In this document: one piece after another, positions 7,903-16,048 of the stretch
How the letters are laid out: each line of letters begins with the position of its first letter
How positions within the stretch are numbered: position 1 is the first letter of the stretch
Source: Actinocrinis puniceicyclus
GTDB lineage: Bacteria > Actinomycetota > Actinomycetes > Streptomycetales > Catenulisporaceae
Length of the DNA: 38,304 bases
Direction of reading: 5' to 3'
Assembly (NCBI RefSeq): GCF_018283645.1
Contig: NZ_JAGSXH010000058.1
Coordinates: 1 to 38,304 of the forward strand
The notes under the pieces: generated by a model
Database searches by the model: none
The model's input: only the letters and a program-made list of their open reading frames with translations
Told to the model about the DNA's origin: nothing
Made by a program: the position numbers and the translations under genes

Positions 7903-9045
7903 GTGCGGGTTCTGTACTGGTTCACCCAGCCCACTCCGTACGCGGTGGCGCGCTTCAACGCGGCCGCCCAGCGGCCGGAGCTCGACTTCCATGCCGTCTT
8001 CTCGCAGGTGCGCGAGCCGGACCGGTCGTGGGACGTGGACGAGTCGGCCTGGAAGTTCCCCGCGGGCTACCTGGGCCGGATCAAGGTGCCGGTGAAGGAA
8101 CTGCGCCGGCTGCGCCCGGACGTGTTCATCCTGGAGTACGACCGCTGGAACCTGGCCCTGGGCGCGGTGATCGGCTTCGCCGCCGCTCGGCGGGTGGCGT
8201 TCCGGGTGCTGCCCAACTTCGATGCCTGGTCGCGCCGCACCTGGTGGCGGGAGCTGGGCAAGAGGGTGCTGTTCAAGGCGGTTGACGCGGCGAAGGTGCC
8301 AGGGCCGCACGGAGCCGCACTGGCGACCCGCTACGGCTTGCCGCGGGAGCGCGTCACCGTGGTCACGCAATCGATCGACGTGACCCACTACGGCCGAGGT
8401 CGCGACATGCGGGCGGCCGAACGGCAGCGGCGGCGCGAAGCGCTGGGGCTGTCCGGATGCGTCTTCCTGTACGTCGGTCGAGTCTGGGCGGGCAAGGGAC
8501 TGGACGAGTTGTTCGCCGCCTACCGGCAGGTCCGTGCGGTCCGCGACGACATCAACCTGCTGATAGTCGGCGACGGCGTCGACTACGAACGCTACTTCGG
8601 CCGGGAGGCGGCCACGGCCGGCGTCGGGTTCGCGGGGTTCGTACAGCCGGCCGATCTCCCGCAGTGGTACGCCCTCTGCGACGTCCTGGTCTTCCCCACC
8701 CACGGCGATCCGAACGGGCTGGTGGTGGAGGAGGCACTGGCCGCCGGCCTGCCCGTGATCGTCTCCGACGCCGCGGGCGACATCAGGGCCCGCGTTCCCG
8801 AGTGCGTCGGCCGCGTCTTCCCGGTAGGGGACGCCGGCGCCCTGGCCCGAGCCATGCGGGACCTGGCCGAGCCGTCGCTGCGGGCGCCCATGGCCCGCCG
8901 CGCGCCGGCCTGGGTCGCATGGAAGGACGACGAGCGCTACGCCGAGGATCTCGCGCGGTTCGCCCGCAGTGTCACGGCAAGCCCGCGCAGGCGGACCGTC
9001 CACCGCGCCGCCTGCGCGGCCGTCGGCCGCCTGCTGGCCCGGTGA
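7843..9045 (+). CDS. Glycosyltransferase family 4
   Basis: A 400-residue GT4 enzyme with VLYWFTQPTPYAVARF at the N-terminus, VTQSIDVTHY at the linker, FLYVGRVWAGKGLDELFAA at the start of the donor domain and the donor loop HGDPNGLVVEEALAAGLPVIVSD, where the E-E pair fits the family. It should add a sugar to the lipid-linked glycan. The start is unusual: a 15-bp repeat supplies four in-frame starts (ATG 7843, GTG 7858, GTG 7873, ATG 7888), each after a purine-rich GAAGGCGG. ATG 7843 overlaps the previous stop and is given here, but ATG 7888 is the start that best matches the domain. Confidence 0.88.
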   Translation: MNEGGVNEGGVNEGGMNDRPVRVLYWFTQPTPYAVARFNAAAQRPELDFHAVFSQVREPDRSWDVDESAWKFPAGYLGRIKVPVKELRRLRPDVFILEYDRWNLALGAVIGFAAARRVAFRVLPNFDAWSRRTWWRELGKRVLFKAVDAAKVPGPHGAALATRYGLPRERVTVVTQSIDVTHYGRGRDMRAAERQRRREALGLSGCVFLYVGRVWAGKGLDELFAAYRQVRAVRDDINLLIVGDGVDYERYFGREAATAGVGFAGFVQPADLPQWYALCDVLVFPTHGDPNGLVVEEALAAGLPVIVSDAAGDIRARVPECVGRVFPVGDAGALARAMRDLAEPSLRAPMARRAPAWVAWKDDERYAEDLARFARSVTASPRRRTVHRAACAAVGRLLAR

Positions 9046-9064
9046 GAGAAGGGCGAGAGCGCGA

Positions 9065-10996
9065 ATGATGGTGCCCAGGACCATGACGGCGGTGCCTGTG
9101 ACCATGGCGGAAGGGGCCTACCCTCGCCTGGTGCCTGATGCGATACGCGGACGCAGGGCCGCCCGCGCGGCCGGGCTGGCGGTCGGGTCGGCCCTCGCGG
9201 CCGACGGAGCCGGAGTCCTTCTGCTGGCGGCCGCCGACGCGCGATCCCGGTCCGGGGCGTCGGGCGGTTACCCGCTGTTCTGGGCCGGGCTGGCCCTCAT
9301 CTTCGCGCCGAGCGCGGGGGTTCTGCTGCTGTCTCGGCGCGGCCGAGCGGCCCGGCTCGCCGTGGCCCTGGGTTTCGGGCTCGCGCTGTACCTGGCGAAG
9401 GTCGTCTACGAGCCGACGGCGTTCACCTTCCACGACGAGTTCGCCCACTACCGCAACGCCGCCAACCTGCTGTCATCCGGCCGGCTCTTCGGCTACAACC
9501 CGCTGATCCGCGCCACCGGCTACTACCCGGGCCTGGCCGTGGCCACCGACGCGCTCGCGCGCCTGACCGGGCTTTCGGTCTACACCAGTGGCCTGATCCT
9601 GATCGGCTGCGCGCGGCTGACGCTGGTCGGGGCGCTGTACCTGCTCGTCGACGAACTCCTCGGATCCGCGCGGGCCGCCGGCGTGGCCGTCCTGGTGTAC
9701 GCGGCAGGTCCCAACTTCCTCTACTGGGACGCCCAGTACGGTTACGAATCGCTGGCGCTGCCCCTGGCCGTCCTCGCGCTCTTCTTCCTGGCGCGCCGCG
9801 GCGGGCGGGCGCCGGGCGCCCCGGCGCTCCTGTGCGCTCTGGCGGCCGGGCTCGCCGTGGTGGCCACCCATCACATAACGGCCTGGGTGCTGGCCGTACT
9901 GCTTGCGGCGTGGGCGGCGGCGGTCCGGTCGCGTCGCCGTCAGAGTTCTGACGTTGCATCGACGGAGCCGGACGCGGCGCCGGGAACCGCCGCGGCGGCA
10001 CAGTACGCGCCGACGCTCCCGGCCACGGTCACCACCGGCACGGCGGTGGCGTGGCTGCTCGCCGTGGCACCGATCACCCTCGGATACATCGGCCCGGTGG
10101 TGGCGCGCGCCGCCGTGCAGGGTTTCCAGCTCATCGTCGAACTGCACACCTCGCGCACGCTGTTCGCGAACACGGGCCAGGCCGCCACCGCGCCGGCGTG
10201 GGAGCGGGTGGCCGCCGTCGCCGGAACCCTGGTCATCCTCGCGGCCCTTCCGGTCACCCTCTATCGCGGCAGGCGAACCGGCCTTCCCGTGATCGTCAAG
10301 CTACTGACGTGGTCCTCGCTGGCGTGGGTGGCCCTGCTTCCGCTGCGGTTCACCGCCGGCGGACAGGAGACGGCGAATCGATCCTCCGAGTTTCTCTACG
10401 TGGGTATCGCCGTGTGTTTCGCGCTCCTGCTGGAGCCCCTCCTCGCCTCGTCCCGATGGCGGCGCGTGTCAGCCCTCGGTATCGTCGCCGTGCTGTTCGT
10501 GGGCGGCGTTTCGGTCTCCTGGAACTACTCGCAGCGGCTGGCATCGGACTACCGGCTGACGAACGGATCGGCGCTCGTGACTCCGGACGATCGGGCGCTG
10601 GCCCAATGGATGCTCGCCACGCTCGGTCCGGGGCACCGCGTCGCGACGGACGACCAGACCGGACTGGCCCTCGGTTCGCTGGGACGCCAGGACGTGCTCG
10701 CCTCGGCCGAGGACGGCTCGCGCACGTGGCTGATCTTCTATCCGCCGAGCGTCACCGGTGACGTCCTGGCCGAGATACGCAGATCGGCAGTCGAGTACGT
10801 GGTCGTACAGCGAGACGTGCTCGACCTGCCGACCGGTGTCACCCGCTTCGACGACTCCGAACCGGCGCAGTACTACGACTCCCCGCTGCCCGCCGCCTCG
10901 CTCTCCAAATTCGATTCGAGCCCCCTGTTCCGAGAGATCTACGCGGCCGGGTCTGTGCGCCTGTACCAGGTCGTCGCATCGGCGCGCGGGCGCTGA
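9065..10996 (+). CDS. Polytopic membrane protein, GT-C glycosyltransferase-like
   Basis: This 643-residue protein has many hydrophobic segments and a short acidic motif, FHDEFAHYRNAANLL (about residues 120-135), in what should be the first large extracytoplasmic loop. A DE or ED pair at this place is typical of GT-C enzymes that use polyprenyl-phosphate sugars outside the cell. A soluble C-terminal domain of about 150 residues follows the last helix. I could not place it in a named GT family. Four in-frame ATGs lie at 9065, 9068, 9083 and 9104; the first is favoured because GAAGGGCGAG lies upstream. The 19-bp gap from the previous gene keeps it in the operon. It may add side-chain sugars or polymerise the repeat unit. 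Confidence 0.7.
   Translation: MMVPRTMTAVPVTMAEGAYPRLVPDAIRGRRAARAAGLAVGSALAADGAGVLLLAAADARSRSGASGGYPLFWAGLALIFAPSAGVLLLSRRGRAARLAVALGFGLALYLAKVVYEPTAFTFHDEFAHYRNAANLLSSGRLFGYNPLIRATGYYPGLAVATDALARLTGLSVYTSGLILIGCARLTLVGALYLLVDELLGSARAAGVAVLVYAAGPNFLYWDAQYGYESLALPLAVLALFFLARRGGRAPGAPALLCALAAGLAVVATHHITAWVLAVLLAAWAAAVRSRRRQSSDVASTEPDAAPGTAAAAQYAPTLPATVTTGTAVAWLLAVAPITLGYIGPVVARAAVQGFQLIVELHTSRTLFANTGQAATAPAWERVAAVAGTLVILAALPVTLYRGRRTGLPVIVKLLTWSSLAWVALLPLRFTAGGQETANRSSEFLYVGIAVCFALLLEPLLASSRWRRVSALGIVAVLFVGGVSVSWNYSQRLASDYRLTNGSALVTPDDRALAQWMLATLGPGHRVATDDQTGLALGSLGRQDVLASAEDGSRTWLIFYPPSVTGDVLAEIRRSAVEYVVVQRDVLDLPTGVTRFDDSEPAQYYDSPLPAASLSKFDSSPLFREIYAAGSVRLYQVVASARGR
9070..9111 (+). repeat. 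Two-copy 21-bp repeat carrying start codons
   Basis: Two adjacent 21-bp units, each starting GGTGCC and containing GACCATG, occupy 9070-9090 and 9091-9111 and match at 16 of 21 positions. They supply extra in-frame ATGs (9083 and 9104) at the start of the GT-C-like gene. Confidence 0.65.
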
Positions 10997-11113
10997 CGAC
11001 GAGAACACCGACGGCGCGGGTCCTGGCTATGAGAACGTTGACGATGAGAGCGCTGATAATGAGAGCACTGACAACAAGTAACCTGACGACGAGAACACCG
11101 ACGACGAGCCGAC
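10994..11113 (+). repeat. 15-bp tandem repeat spanning a stop codon, a gap and three start codons
   Basis: Eight imperfect 15-bp units (consensus near TGACGAYGAGARCAC) run from 10994 to 11113. The array starts with the stop codon of the GT-C-like gene, fills the gap, and covers the first 28 codons of the next gene. A perfect 21-bp copy at 10993-11013 recurs at 11083-11103, exactly 90 bp (six units) later. Units three to five contain ATGs at 11029, 11044 and 11059 in one frame. Confidence 0.9.
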
Positions 11114-11820
11114 GCGGGCTGCGGGCGGCCTGTTCGACGCTCGCCGTCGCCGCGTTCGTCGTCGTCTGCGCGTCGTCGGCCGGGCCGGTCAGGCAGATCG
11201 CGGGCCTGGGCCTGGCCGGCGCCCTCCTCTGCGCCGCGTGGCTCGTCCACCGGGCGCGATTCGAAGCGATCGTGCCGGCCGCCGGTCTGACTCTGGTCTT
11301 CCTGGTCCTGGCCGGGCTCGCGCTCGCCGCCGTTCACGCCCTGAGCACCGTCCCCTTCGCGCTGACGTTGACGCTCGTCACCCTCGCCGCCCTCTGGGCC
11401 GGCGCCCTGCGTGCCCCCGCCGGGTCCGCCGGGTCCGCGGAGCGAAGCGCACGGCTCAACGCGCCGCCCCCGCTCGCCGCCGCCGGCGTCCTGGCCTTCG
11501 CGGCCGCCGCGGTCCTGGCCGTTCACCACGGCGCGTCCGCGGCCACGGCCGACGCTGACGCAGCGTCATCCGTCGCGATCTGGGCCTACCCCTCGGGGGG
11601 GCAACTCCAGGTCGGCGCGCGGCAGCCCGCCGGGCGCGGCGGCACGTCGCTGCGGATCGTCGTGACCCAGGCAGGCGTCACCGTCGCGACGTGGAACGAC
11701 ATTCGCCTCGCCCCGGGCGGGACCTGGCAGGCACCCGCGTTCACCGTCACCGGCGACGGCCCCGTCAGGGTGGTCGCGCTTCACGGCGGGACCGTCGTGG
11801 CGAGCCTGTCGAATCGGTGA
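11029..11820 (+). CDS. Unknown membrane protein with extracytoplasmic C-terminal domain
   Basis: I do not recognise this 263-residue protein. After a repeat-derived N-terminus (MRTLTMRALIMRALTT) come four to five hydrophobic helices (roughly residues 32-125 and 145-165). A soluble C-terminal part of about 90 residues follows, with alternating hydrophobic strands ending VVALHGGTVVASLSNR, which looks like a small beta-domain outside the cell. Starts are possible at ATG 11029, 11044 or 11059; none has a strong ribosome-binding site. It lies 32 bp after the GT-C-like gene and 23 bp before the hydrolase gene, so it belongs to the operon and may be an accessory of glycan export or modification. No catalytic motif is visible. 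Confidence 0.65.
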   Translation: MRTLTMRALIMRALTTSNLTTRTPTTSRRGLRAACSTLAVAAFVVVCASSAGPVRQIAGLGLAGALLCAAWLVHRARFEAIVPAAGLTLVFLVLAGLALAAVHALSTVPFALTLTLVTLAALWAGALRAPAGSAGSAERSARLNAPPPLAAAGVLAFAAAAVLAVHHGASAATADADAASSVAIWAYPSGGQLQVGARQPAGRGGTSLRIVVTQAGVTVATWNDIRLAPGGTWQAPAFTVTGDGPVRVVALHGGTVVASLSNR

Positions 11821-11843
11821 CGGCAACCCGGGAAACGAGGCCG

Positions 11844-13406
11844 ATGAGACGCCGCGGCCTGCGGTTACGCATCGGGCTGACGGCGGCTGTGATCACCGTG
11901 ATCGCCGCACTCATGTCCGCGGCGGCGCCGTCCGGCCCGTCACCCGCGGCAGGCTGCGGGAATGCCGGCAGCCGGTCATCCGCGCTGAGCCGATACCTGC
12001 GCACCCTGCGGCTCATGAACTACTTCCCGTCCGACGCGGGATGGCAGTACATGTGGACCCGGTGGGAGCCCGACCGGATCGACCACGATTTCGCGGTCAT
12101 GGCGACCATGGGCGTCAATACGGTCCGGATCACGGTGTTCCCGGACGTGATGGGCTTCCCGACGCCGAGTGCGGCCATGCGATCCCGCCTCGCGCAGATC
12201 CTCGGCATGGCCGGCGCCCACGGGCTCAAGGTGCAGCTGTCCCTCTTCGATCAGTTCACCGACTTCGCGGATATCCCGGACAGCCTGACCTGGGCACACG
12301 ATCTGCTCGAACCCCTGGCCGGAAGCTCGCGGCAGATCGGGTTCATCGACCTGCGCAACGAAATCGACGCGCCGGCCACGATGGATGATCCTGCCGTTCA
12401 CCGGCCTCAGGTCTACCGGTGGCTGGACGCGCTGCTTCCCGCAGTGCGACACGACGCGCACGGCGTCCCGGTCGCCCTGTCCGTGACCGAGCCGGCCCAC
12501 ATCAGTGCCCTGCGGGTCGCCCTGCGGGTCGAGCCGGACTTCTGGGACCTGCACTACTACTCGTCCGACGCTCTCGCCTACGCGACCATGGACGAAGCGA
12601 TCCAGGCCGCGGCGCCCCGGCCGGTCTTCGTAGGGGAGACGGGCTTCGCGACGGCGGCGGACGGTTCCCCGCCGGGCCTGCCCGCCGCGGCGCCTTCGCT
12701 GGAGGCATACCAGGCGCACTACTACCAGGTGATCGAGCAGGCCGCGCTCTCGCTTTGTCTCGGCCCGGCCGCCCCCTGGGCCCTGTACGACTTCACCCGG
12801 GCCGCCATTCCGAGCCGGCAGCAGCCGGACCAGTACGCCTTCGGGCTGCTCGACACCGACGGCAAACCCAAGCCCGCGGCCGCCGTCATCCGCCGGATCT
12901 TCCACGGCGCGAGCATCGGCGATGACTTCAACGGCGACTTCTCACAGGCGGTGACGACGCCCCGGGGCGAACTGCCGGCCGTCTGGCGCCTGTGGGAGCC
13001 CGACCAGGCTCGGTTCGCGCTGGACCCGGCCCGCGGTCACGAAACGCCGGGCTCGGCCCGCATCTCGGACAGCGGCGGCTCCGCTGAGGGCATGCCGGCG
13101 TTCTATACCGTCCCGGTTCAACCGCAGACAGTGCCGGGATACCGCTACCGCGTGACGGCGTGGGTCCGCGGGCAGGCGGCGACCGGGACCACCGTGGTCA
13201 ACGTCAGCTGGTTCGACAGCCGCGGCGTCTTCATCAGCGGCTGCGACTCGGCCGCCCTCGACCCGGGCGACACGGACTGGACCGAACTGGAAGCCACCGG
13301 GACGGCGCCGCCCGCGGCCGCCTTCGCGGAAATCTGGCTCAAGAGCGCGCACAACTCCGGCGCCGTGTGGTTCGACGACGTGACCTGGACGCGGTGGGCG
13401 GCATAG
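11844..13406 (+). CDS. Membrane-anchored clan GH-A glycoside hydrolase with C-terminal jelly-roll domain
   Basis: This 520-residue protein begins with a basic region and one hydrophobic helix (about 9-28), so it is exported or anchored by its N-terminus. Residues 45-350 look like a (beta/alpha)8 glycosidase of the GH5-like clan GH-A: a predicted acid/base Glu in IDLRNEID (E173), HYY near 237, and a predicted nucleophile in VFVGETGF (E265). Residues about 355-520 form a beta-rich domain with FDDVTW near its end, typical of carbohydrate-binding jelly rolls. ATG 11844 follows GAGG; a GTG at 11817 overlaps the previous stop but has no ribosome-binding site. As the last gene of the glycan operon it may trim, release or edit the polymer. 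Confidence 0.8.
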   Translation: MRRRGLRLRIGLTAAVITVIAALMSAAAPSGPSPAAGCGNAGSRSSALSRYLRTLRLMNYFPSDAGWQYMWTRWEPDRIDHDFAVMATMGVNTVRITVFPDVMGFPTPSAAMRSRLAQILGMAGAHGLKVQLSLFDQFTDFADIPDSLTWAHDLLEPLAGSSRQIGFIDLRNEIDAPATMDDPAVHRPQVYRWLDALLPAVRHDAHGVPVALSVTEPAHISALRVALRVEPDFWDLHYYSSDALAYATMDEAIQAAAPRPVFVGETGFATAADGSPPGLPAAAPSLEAYQAHYYQVIEQAALSLCLGPAAPWALYDFTRAAIPSRQQPDQYAFGLLDTDGKPKPAAAVIRRIFHGASIGDDFNGDFSQAVTTPRGELPAVWRLWEPDQARFALDPARGHETPGSARISDSGGSAEGMPAFYTVPVQPQTVPGYRYRVTAWVRGQAATGTTVVNVSWFDSRGVFISGCDSAALDPGDTDWTELEATGTAPPAAAFAEIWLKSAHNSGAVWFDDVTWTRWAA

Positions 13407-13560
13407 GAGCGTACGCGCAGAGGGTTGGCGCGCCCTTCCCGCCCGAGCCGGGCACCGCGCCGACGGGGTGCGCGCGCTTCGGTACCATCTGTGCGAATGA
13501 GGTCCTTAACAGCGCGCGCTCTGAATCTCGCGGAGCACGGGGCCGTGGTGGGGGTGCGTC

Positions 13561-13719
13561 GTGAACATCATCCGGCGACTGCTGCTGTGCCGATGTGGGC
13601 ACGGGCGAAACGCCCATCAGCACTACCGCAAAGGCAGTGACTGCGCGCTCTGCGACTGCCGCCGCTGGGCCCCGGCCCGGCTGCCGCGCAGCGACGGAAG
13701 AGGGCGGGCGACGCGGTAG
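13561..13719 (+). CDS. Small Cys/His-rich protein, likely zinc-binding
   Basis: A 52-residue frame begins with GTG after a GGGGGTG ribosome-binding site and ends inside a terminator hairpin. The centre reads CRCGHGRNAHQHYRKGSDC then ALCDCRRW: Cys at 10, 12, 28, 31 and 33 and His at 14, 19 and 21, spaced as in small zinc-ribbon-like proteins. From memory, short proteins with a CGHG...H.HYR.G.DC..C pattern recur in actinomycetes without a known function. It is preceded by a TACCAT box at about 13482 that could be a -10 element. It stands alone between the glycan operon and the convergent minus-strand genes. Confidence 0.68.
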   Translation: MNIIRRLLLCRCGHGRNAHQHYRKGSDCALCDCRRWAPARLPRSDGRGRATR

Positions 13720-13755
13720 GGCGCACTTGCGCACGCCCTACCGCCGTCCGCCCGC
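13704..13755. terminator. Bidirectional terminator hairpin
   Basis: A long GC-rich inverted repeat pairs GCGGGCG-ACG-CGGTAGGGCG (13704-13723) with CGCCCTACCGCCGTCCGCCCGC (13734-13755) with only small bulges. It lies between the convergent small Cys/His gene (+) and the small membrane protein gene (-), where a shared terminator is expected. The stop codon of the + strand gene is inside the left arm. Confidence 0.8.
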
Positions 13756-13770
13756 GACAACCGGTCGCAG

Positions 13771-13974
13771 TCACCGCTTGCGGCGCGCCCGCCACAGACT
13801 CCACGGCAGCACCAACACCACGGCCGCGGGCAGGACCCACCAGGCCGGAACCTGGCTCCTGCTCACGCCGAAGGTGATCGCCAACGCGGCGATGACGCAC
13901 ACCGCCACCCGCCAGTCGTCGCCGACGATGAAGTCGTACCAGAAGGCGCCGAAGGCCCTGAGCCGTGCGATCAT
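13771..13974 (-). CDS. Small two-helix membrane protein
   Basis: A 67-residue protein with two hydrophobic segments (about 24-36 and 44-58), the motif FWYDFIVGDDWR before the first helix and a basic C-terminus (WRARRKR). The ATG overlaps the stop codon of the COG4280-like gene (ATGA), so the two are translated together and probably work together. It is the last gene of this minus-strand unit, followed by the shared terminator. No catalytic residues are evident; a small partner subunit of the upstream transporter-like protein is the simplest guess. Confidence 0.75.
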   Translation of the reverse strand: MIARLRAFGAFWYDFIVGDDWRVAVCVIAALAITFGVSRSQVPAWWVLPAAVVLVLPWSLWRARRKR

Positions 13975-14753
13975 GACCGCTCCATTTCCAAAGCCGCGAC
14001 CCGCGGGGCGGTTTCACGCGACGGGGCCGAGCGGCGCAGCAGCGCGACCAGCCCGAGCGCGAAGAGCGCGGTGAGCGGCGCGATCACCAGCAGCGCCGCG
14101 TCACTGCCCGGCCAGCGCGCGTGCGCGCCCTCGGCGCCCCAGAACATCCCGAAGCTGGTGAGCATCACGCCGACCACGAACTTCAGCGTGTTCTCCGGCA
14201 CCCGCGACAACGGCGCCTTGGCCGCCAGCCCGGCCAGAGTCACCGCCACGATCGCGCACAGCGCCGCGATCGCCGCCAGCGGCACGTCATGCTGATTACC
14301 GCCGAACGTGATCGCGATGAACGCCACCTCAAGCCCTTCGAGCAGCACGCCCTTGAACGAAAGGGTGTAGGCGTACCAGTCGGTGACCACCCAGCGCCGC
14401 TCGGCCTGCGCGTCACGCGCCGCGGCCAGCTCCCGGCTGAAGATCGCGTCCTCGTCGTGCAGATCCTTGTGCCCGCTCGCGCGCAGCACCGCCTTGCGCA
14501 GCCACTGCAACCCGAAGATCAACAGCAGCGCGCCCACCAGCAGCCGCAGCGCACCGAGCGGGATCGCGGTCAGCGCCGGACCGAGCACCGCGACCACCGC
14601 CGCCAGCACGATCAGCGCGCTGATCACACCCTGGCCGGCCGAACGCCAGCCGCGCGCGGTGCCCGCGGCCAGCACGATCGTCAGCGCCTCGACCGCCTCC
14701 ACCGCGCACGCCAGGAACACGGCTGCGAACAACGCACCCCCGGTACCCGTCAT
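13971..14753 (-). CDS. COG4280-like polytopic membrane protein with ExxE motifs
   Basis: This 260-residue protein has about seven hydrophobic helices. It carries two matching ExxE motifs in membrane segments, VEAVEA (E19/E22) and LEGLEV (E139/E142). Such pairs resemble the REGLE-type motifs of FTR1/EfeU iron permeases, where the glutamates bind iron, though the Arg is missing in both. The match to the uncharacterised COG4280 family is from memory. A strong AAGGAGA lies 7 bp before the ATG. A candidate operator lies 54 bp upstream and is shared with the ABC transporter, so a role in metal uptake is plausible but not shown. It overlaps the small membrane protein gene by 4 bp. Confidence 0.72.
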   Translation of the reverse strand: MTGTGGALFAAVFLACAVEAVEALTIVLAAGTARGWRSAGQGVISALIVLAAVVAVLGPALTAIPLGALRLLVGALLLIFGLQWLRKAVLRASGHKDLHDEDAIFSRELAAARDAQAERRWVVTDWYAYTLSFKGVLLEGLEVAFIAITFGGNQHDVPLAAIAALCAIVAVTLAGLAAKAPLSRVPENTLKFVVGVMLTSFGMFWGAEGAHARWPGSDAALLVIAPLTALFALGLVALLRRSAPSRETAPRVAALEMERS

Positions 14754-14806
14754 CGCCTGTCTCCTTCCACGGCCGCACCGACCGCAAGATTCTTCACCTG
14801 GGAACC

Positions 14807-14820
14807 CTAACAGTCGTTAG
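14807..14820 (-). promoter_or_regulatory. Candidate operator palindrome, site 1
   Basis: On the minus strand this reads CTAACGACTGTTAG, an inverted repeat CTAAC-GACT-GTTAG. It lies 54 bp before the COG4280-like gene and coincides with the last codons and stop of the ABC ATPase gene. Twelve of fourteen bases match site 2 in front of the binding-protein gene. The form is like a TetR-family operator; the regulator is not in the window. Confidence 0.5.
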
Positions 14821-16048
14821 CATCCATGTATAACTCTCCAAGCGGCGATTTTCCGTCCGGCTCGTCCTCGAGCGGGTAGGCGAAGCAGCCGTCGGGGTCG
14901 AGGGTGACACACACCTGTTCGCCGCGTCGGCGGGCGCGAGTATCGAACACCGCTGTCAGTGTGCTCTCCGCGCAGGCCACGACGTGCTCGTAGCCGCGTC
15001 CCCGGTACGCGATGTCGATGACGGTGCCGGCCAACATGCCGTCGGGCGGCGCATCCACGGCGTCGAGGATGCGGGTGGCCGCGGGTCGCACCATGAGCCG
15101 GGCGCGCTGCCCTTCGGTGAGCCGGAGCGGGGTGCGCGCGCGCAGGCGGTGCCCGGCGACGAGCACGACGGCGTGTTCCGGGTCGGCAACGGCGGCCACC
15201 CCGGTCAGTTCGCCGGCCAGGCCGGTGAAGCGCGCGACGAAGGGGGTGGCGGGCCGGTGGTAGATCGTCTCGGGCTCGGCGAGTTGGACCAGCCGTCCGG
15301 AGTCGAGGACGCCGATCCGATCGGCCAGCGCGAACGCCTCGGACTGGTCGTGGGTGATGTAGACGGCCGTGGTGCCCGCCTGCCGCGTCAGCGTCGAGAT
15401 CGCGACCCGGAGCCGCTCGCGCAGGTCGGTGTCGAGGTTGGACAACGGCTCGTCGAACAGCAGCAGGCCGGGGCTGGCGACCAGCGCGCGGGCCAGGGCC
15501 ACCCGCTGCTGCTGGCCGCCGGACAGCTCGTGCGGGTAGCGCTCGCCGAGGCCGGCCAGGCCGACACGCTCAAGGGCCTCGCCGGTGCGGCGGGCCGCGT
15601 CGGGGGCGGGCAGCTTGCGGCGGCGCAGCGCGTAGGCGACGTTGCCGCGCGCGGTCAGGTGCGGCCACAGCGCATAGTCCTGGAAGACCATCGCCAGGTC
15701 GCGCCGCTCGGGCGGGAGGTGTTGTCTGCGGGTGCTGACGATGTACTCGCCGAGCTTGATCTCGCCGTCGTCGAGCCGTTCGATACCGGCCAGGGCGCGG
15801 GCCAGGGTGGATTTGCCGGAACCGGAGGGGCCGAGCAGCACGAGGAACTGCCCGGCGGGCACGTCCAGGTCGATGCCGGCCAGGGCGCGGGTGGCGCCGT
15901 AGTGTTTGACCGCGCCGCGCACGCGCACGCTGTGCCCGGTGGCGGCTGCGGACGGCGATGTCTCCGGCGCGGTGGACGGTTCGGTGGACGGTTCGGTGGA
16001 CGGCGCGGGATTGATGCTCGCCGCGGACGTCGCGGGTGTGGTGGTCAT
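14807..16048 (-). CDS. ABC transporter ATPase, ferric iron/polyamine type
   Basis: A 413-residue ATPase of the FbpC/PotA class. It has Walker A GPSGSGKS (73-80), the Q-loop in [10 protein letters not shown], the signature LSGGQQQR, Walker B LLLFDEP with SNLD, the H-loop in YITHD and a C-terminal TOBE-like domain that usually senses substrate or regulators. It powers the adjacent permease at the inner face of the membrane. The N-terminal 40 residues are a low-complexity Pro/Ser/Thr extension containing STEP repeats. ATG 16048 follows GGGGAGGA and overlaps the permease stop (ATGA). Its final codons overlap the candidate operator of the next gene. Substrate is inferred from the binding protein and is not certain. 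Confidence 0.9.
   Translation of the reverse strand: MTTTPATSAASINPAPSTEPSTEPSTAPETSPSAAATGHSVRVRGAVKHYGATRALAGIDLDVPAGQFLVLLGPSGSGKSTLARALAGIERLDDGEIKLGEYIVSTRRQHLPPERRDLAMVFQDYALWPHLTARGNVAYALRRRKLPAPDAARRTGEALERVGLAGLGERYPHELSGGQQQRVALARALVASPGLLLFDEPLSNLDTDLRERLRVAISTLTRQAGTTAVYITHDQSEAFALADRIGVLDSGRLVQLAEPETIYHRPATPFVARFTGLAGELTGVAAVADPEHAVVLVAGHRLRARTPLRLTEGQRARLMVRPAATRILDAVDAPPDGMLAGTVIDIAYRGRGYEHVVACAESTLTAVFDTRARRRGEQVCVTLDPDGCFAYPLEDEPDGKSPLGELYMDANDC
15971..16006 (-). repeat. 12-bp tandem repeat in the ATPase N-terminus
   Basis: Three 12-bp units read GGTGGACGGTTC (twice) and GGTGGACGGCGC on the + strand. They encode STEP, STEP and STAP-type tetrapeptides in the disordered extension ahead of the ATPase domain. 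Confidence 0.85.

Noticed and set aside
14807-14820. Palindrome as an IdeR/DtxR iron box
   Set aside because: The IdeR consensus is a 19-bp TTAGGTTAGSCTAACCTAA-type site; here the arms are in the opposite order and the centre differs, so an iron-box label is not supported even though the neighbours look metal-related.
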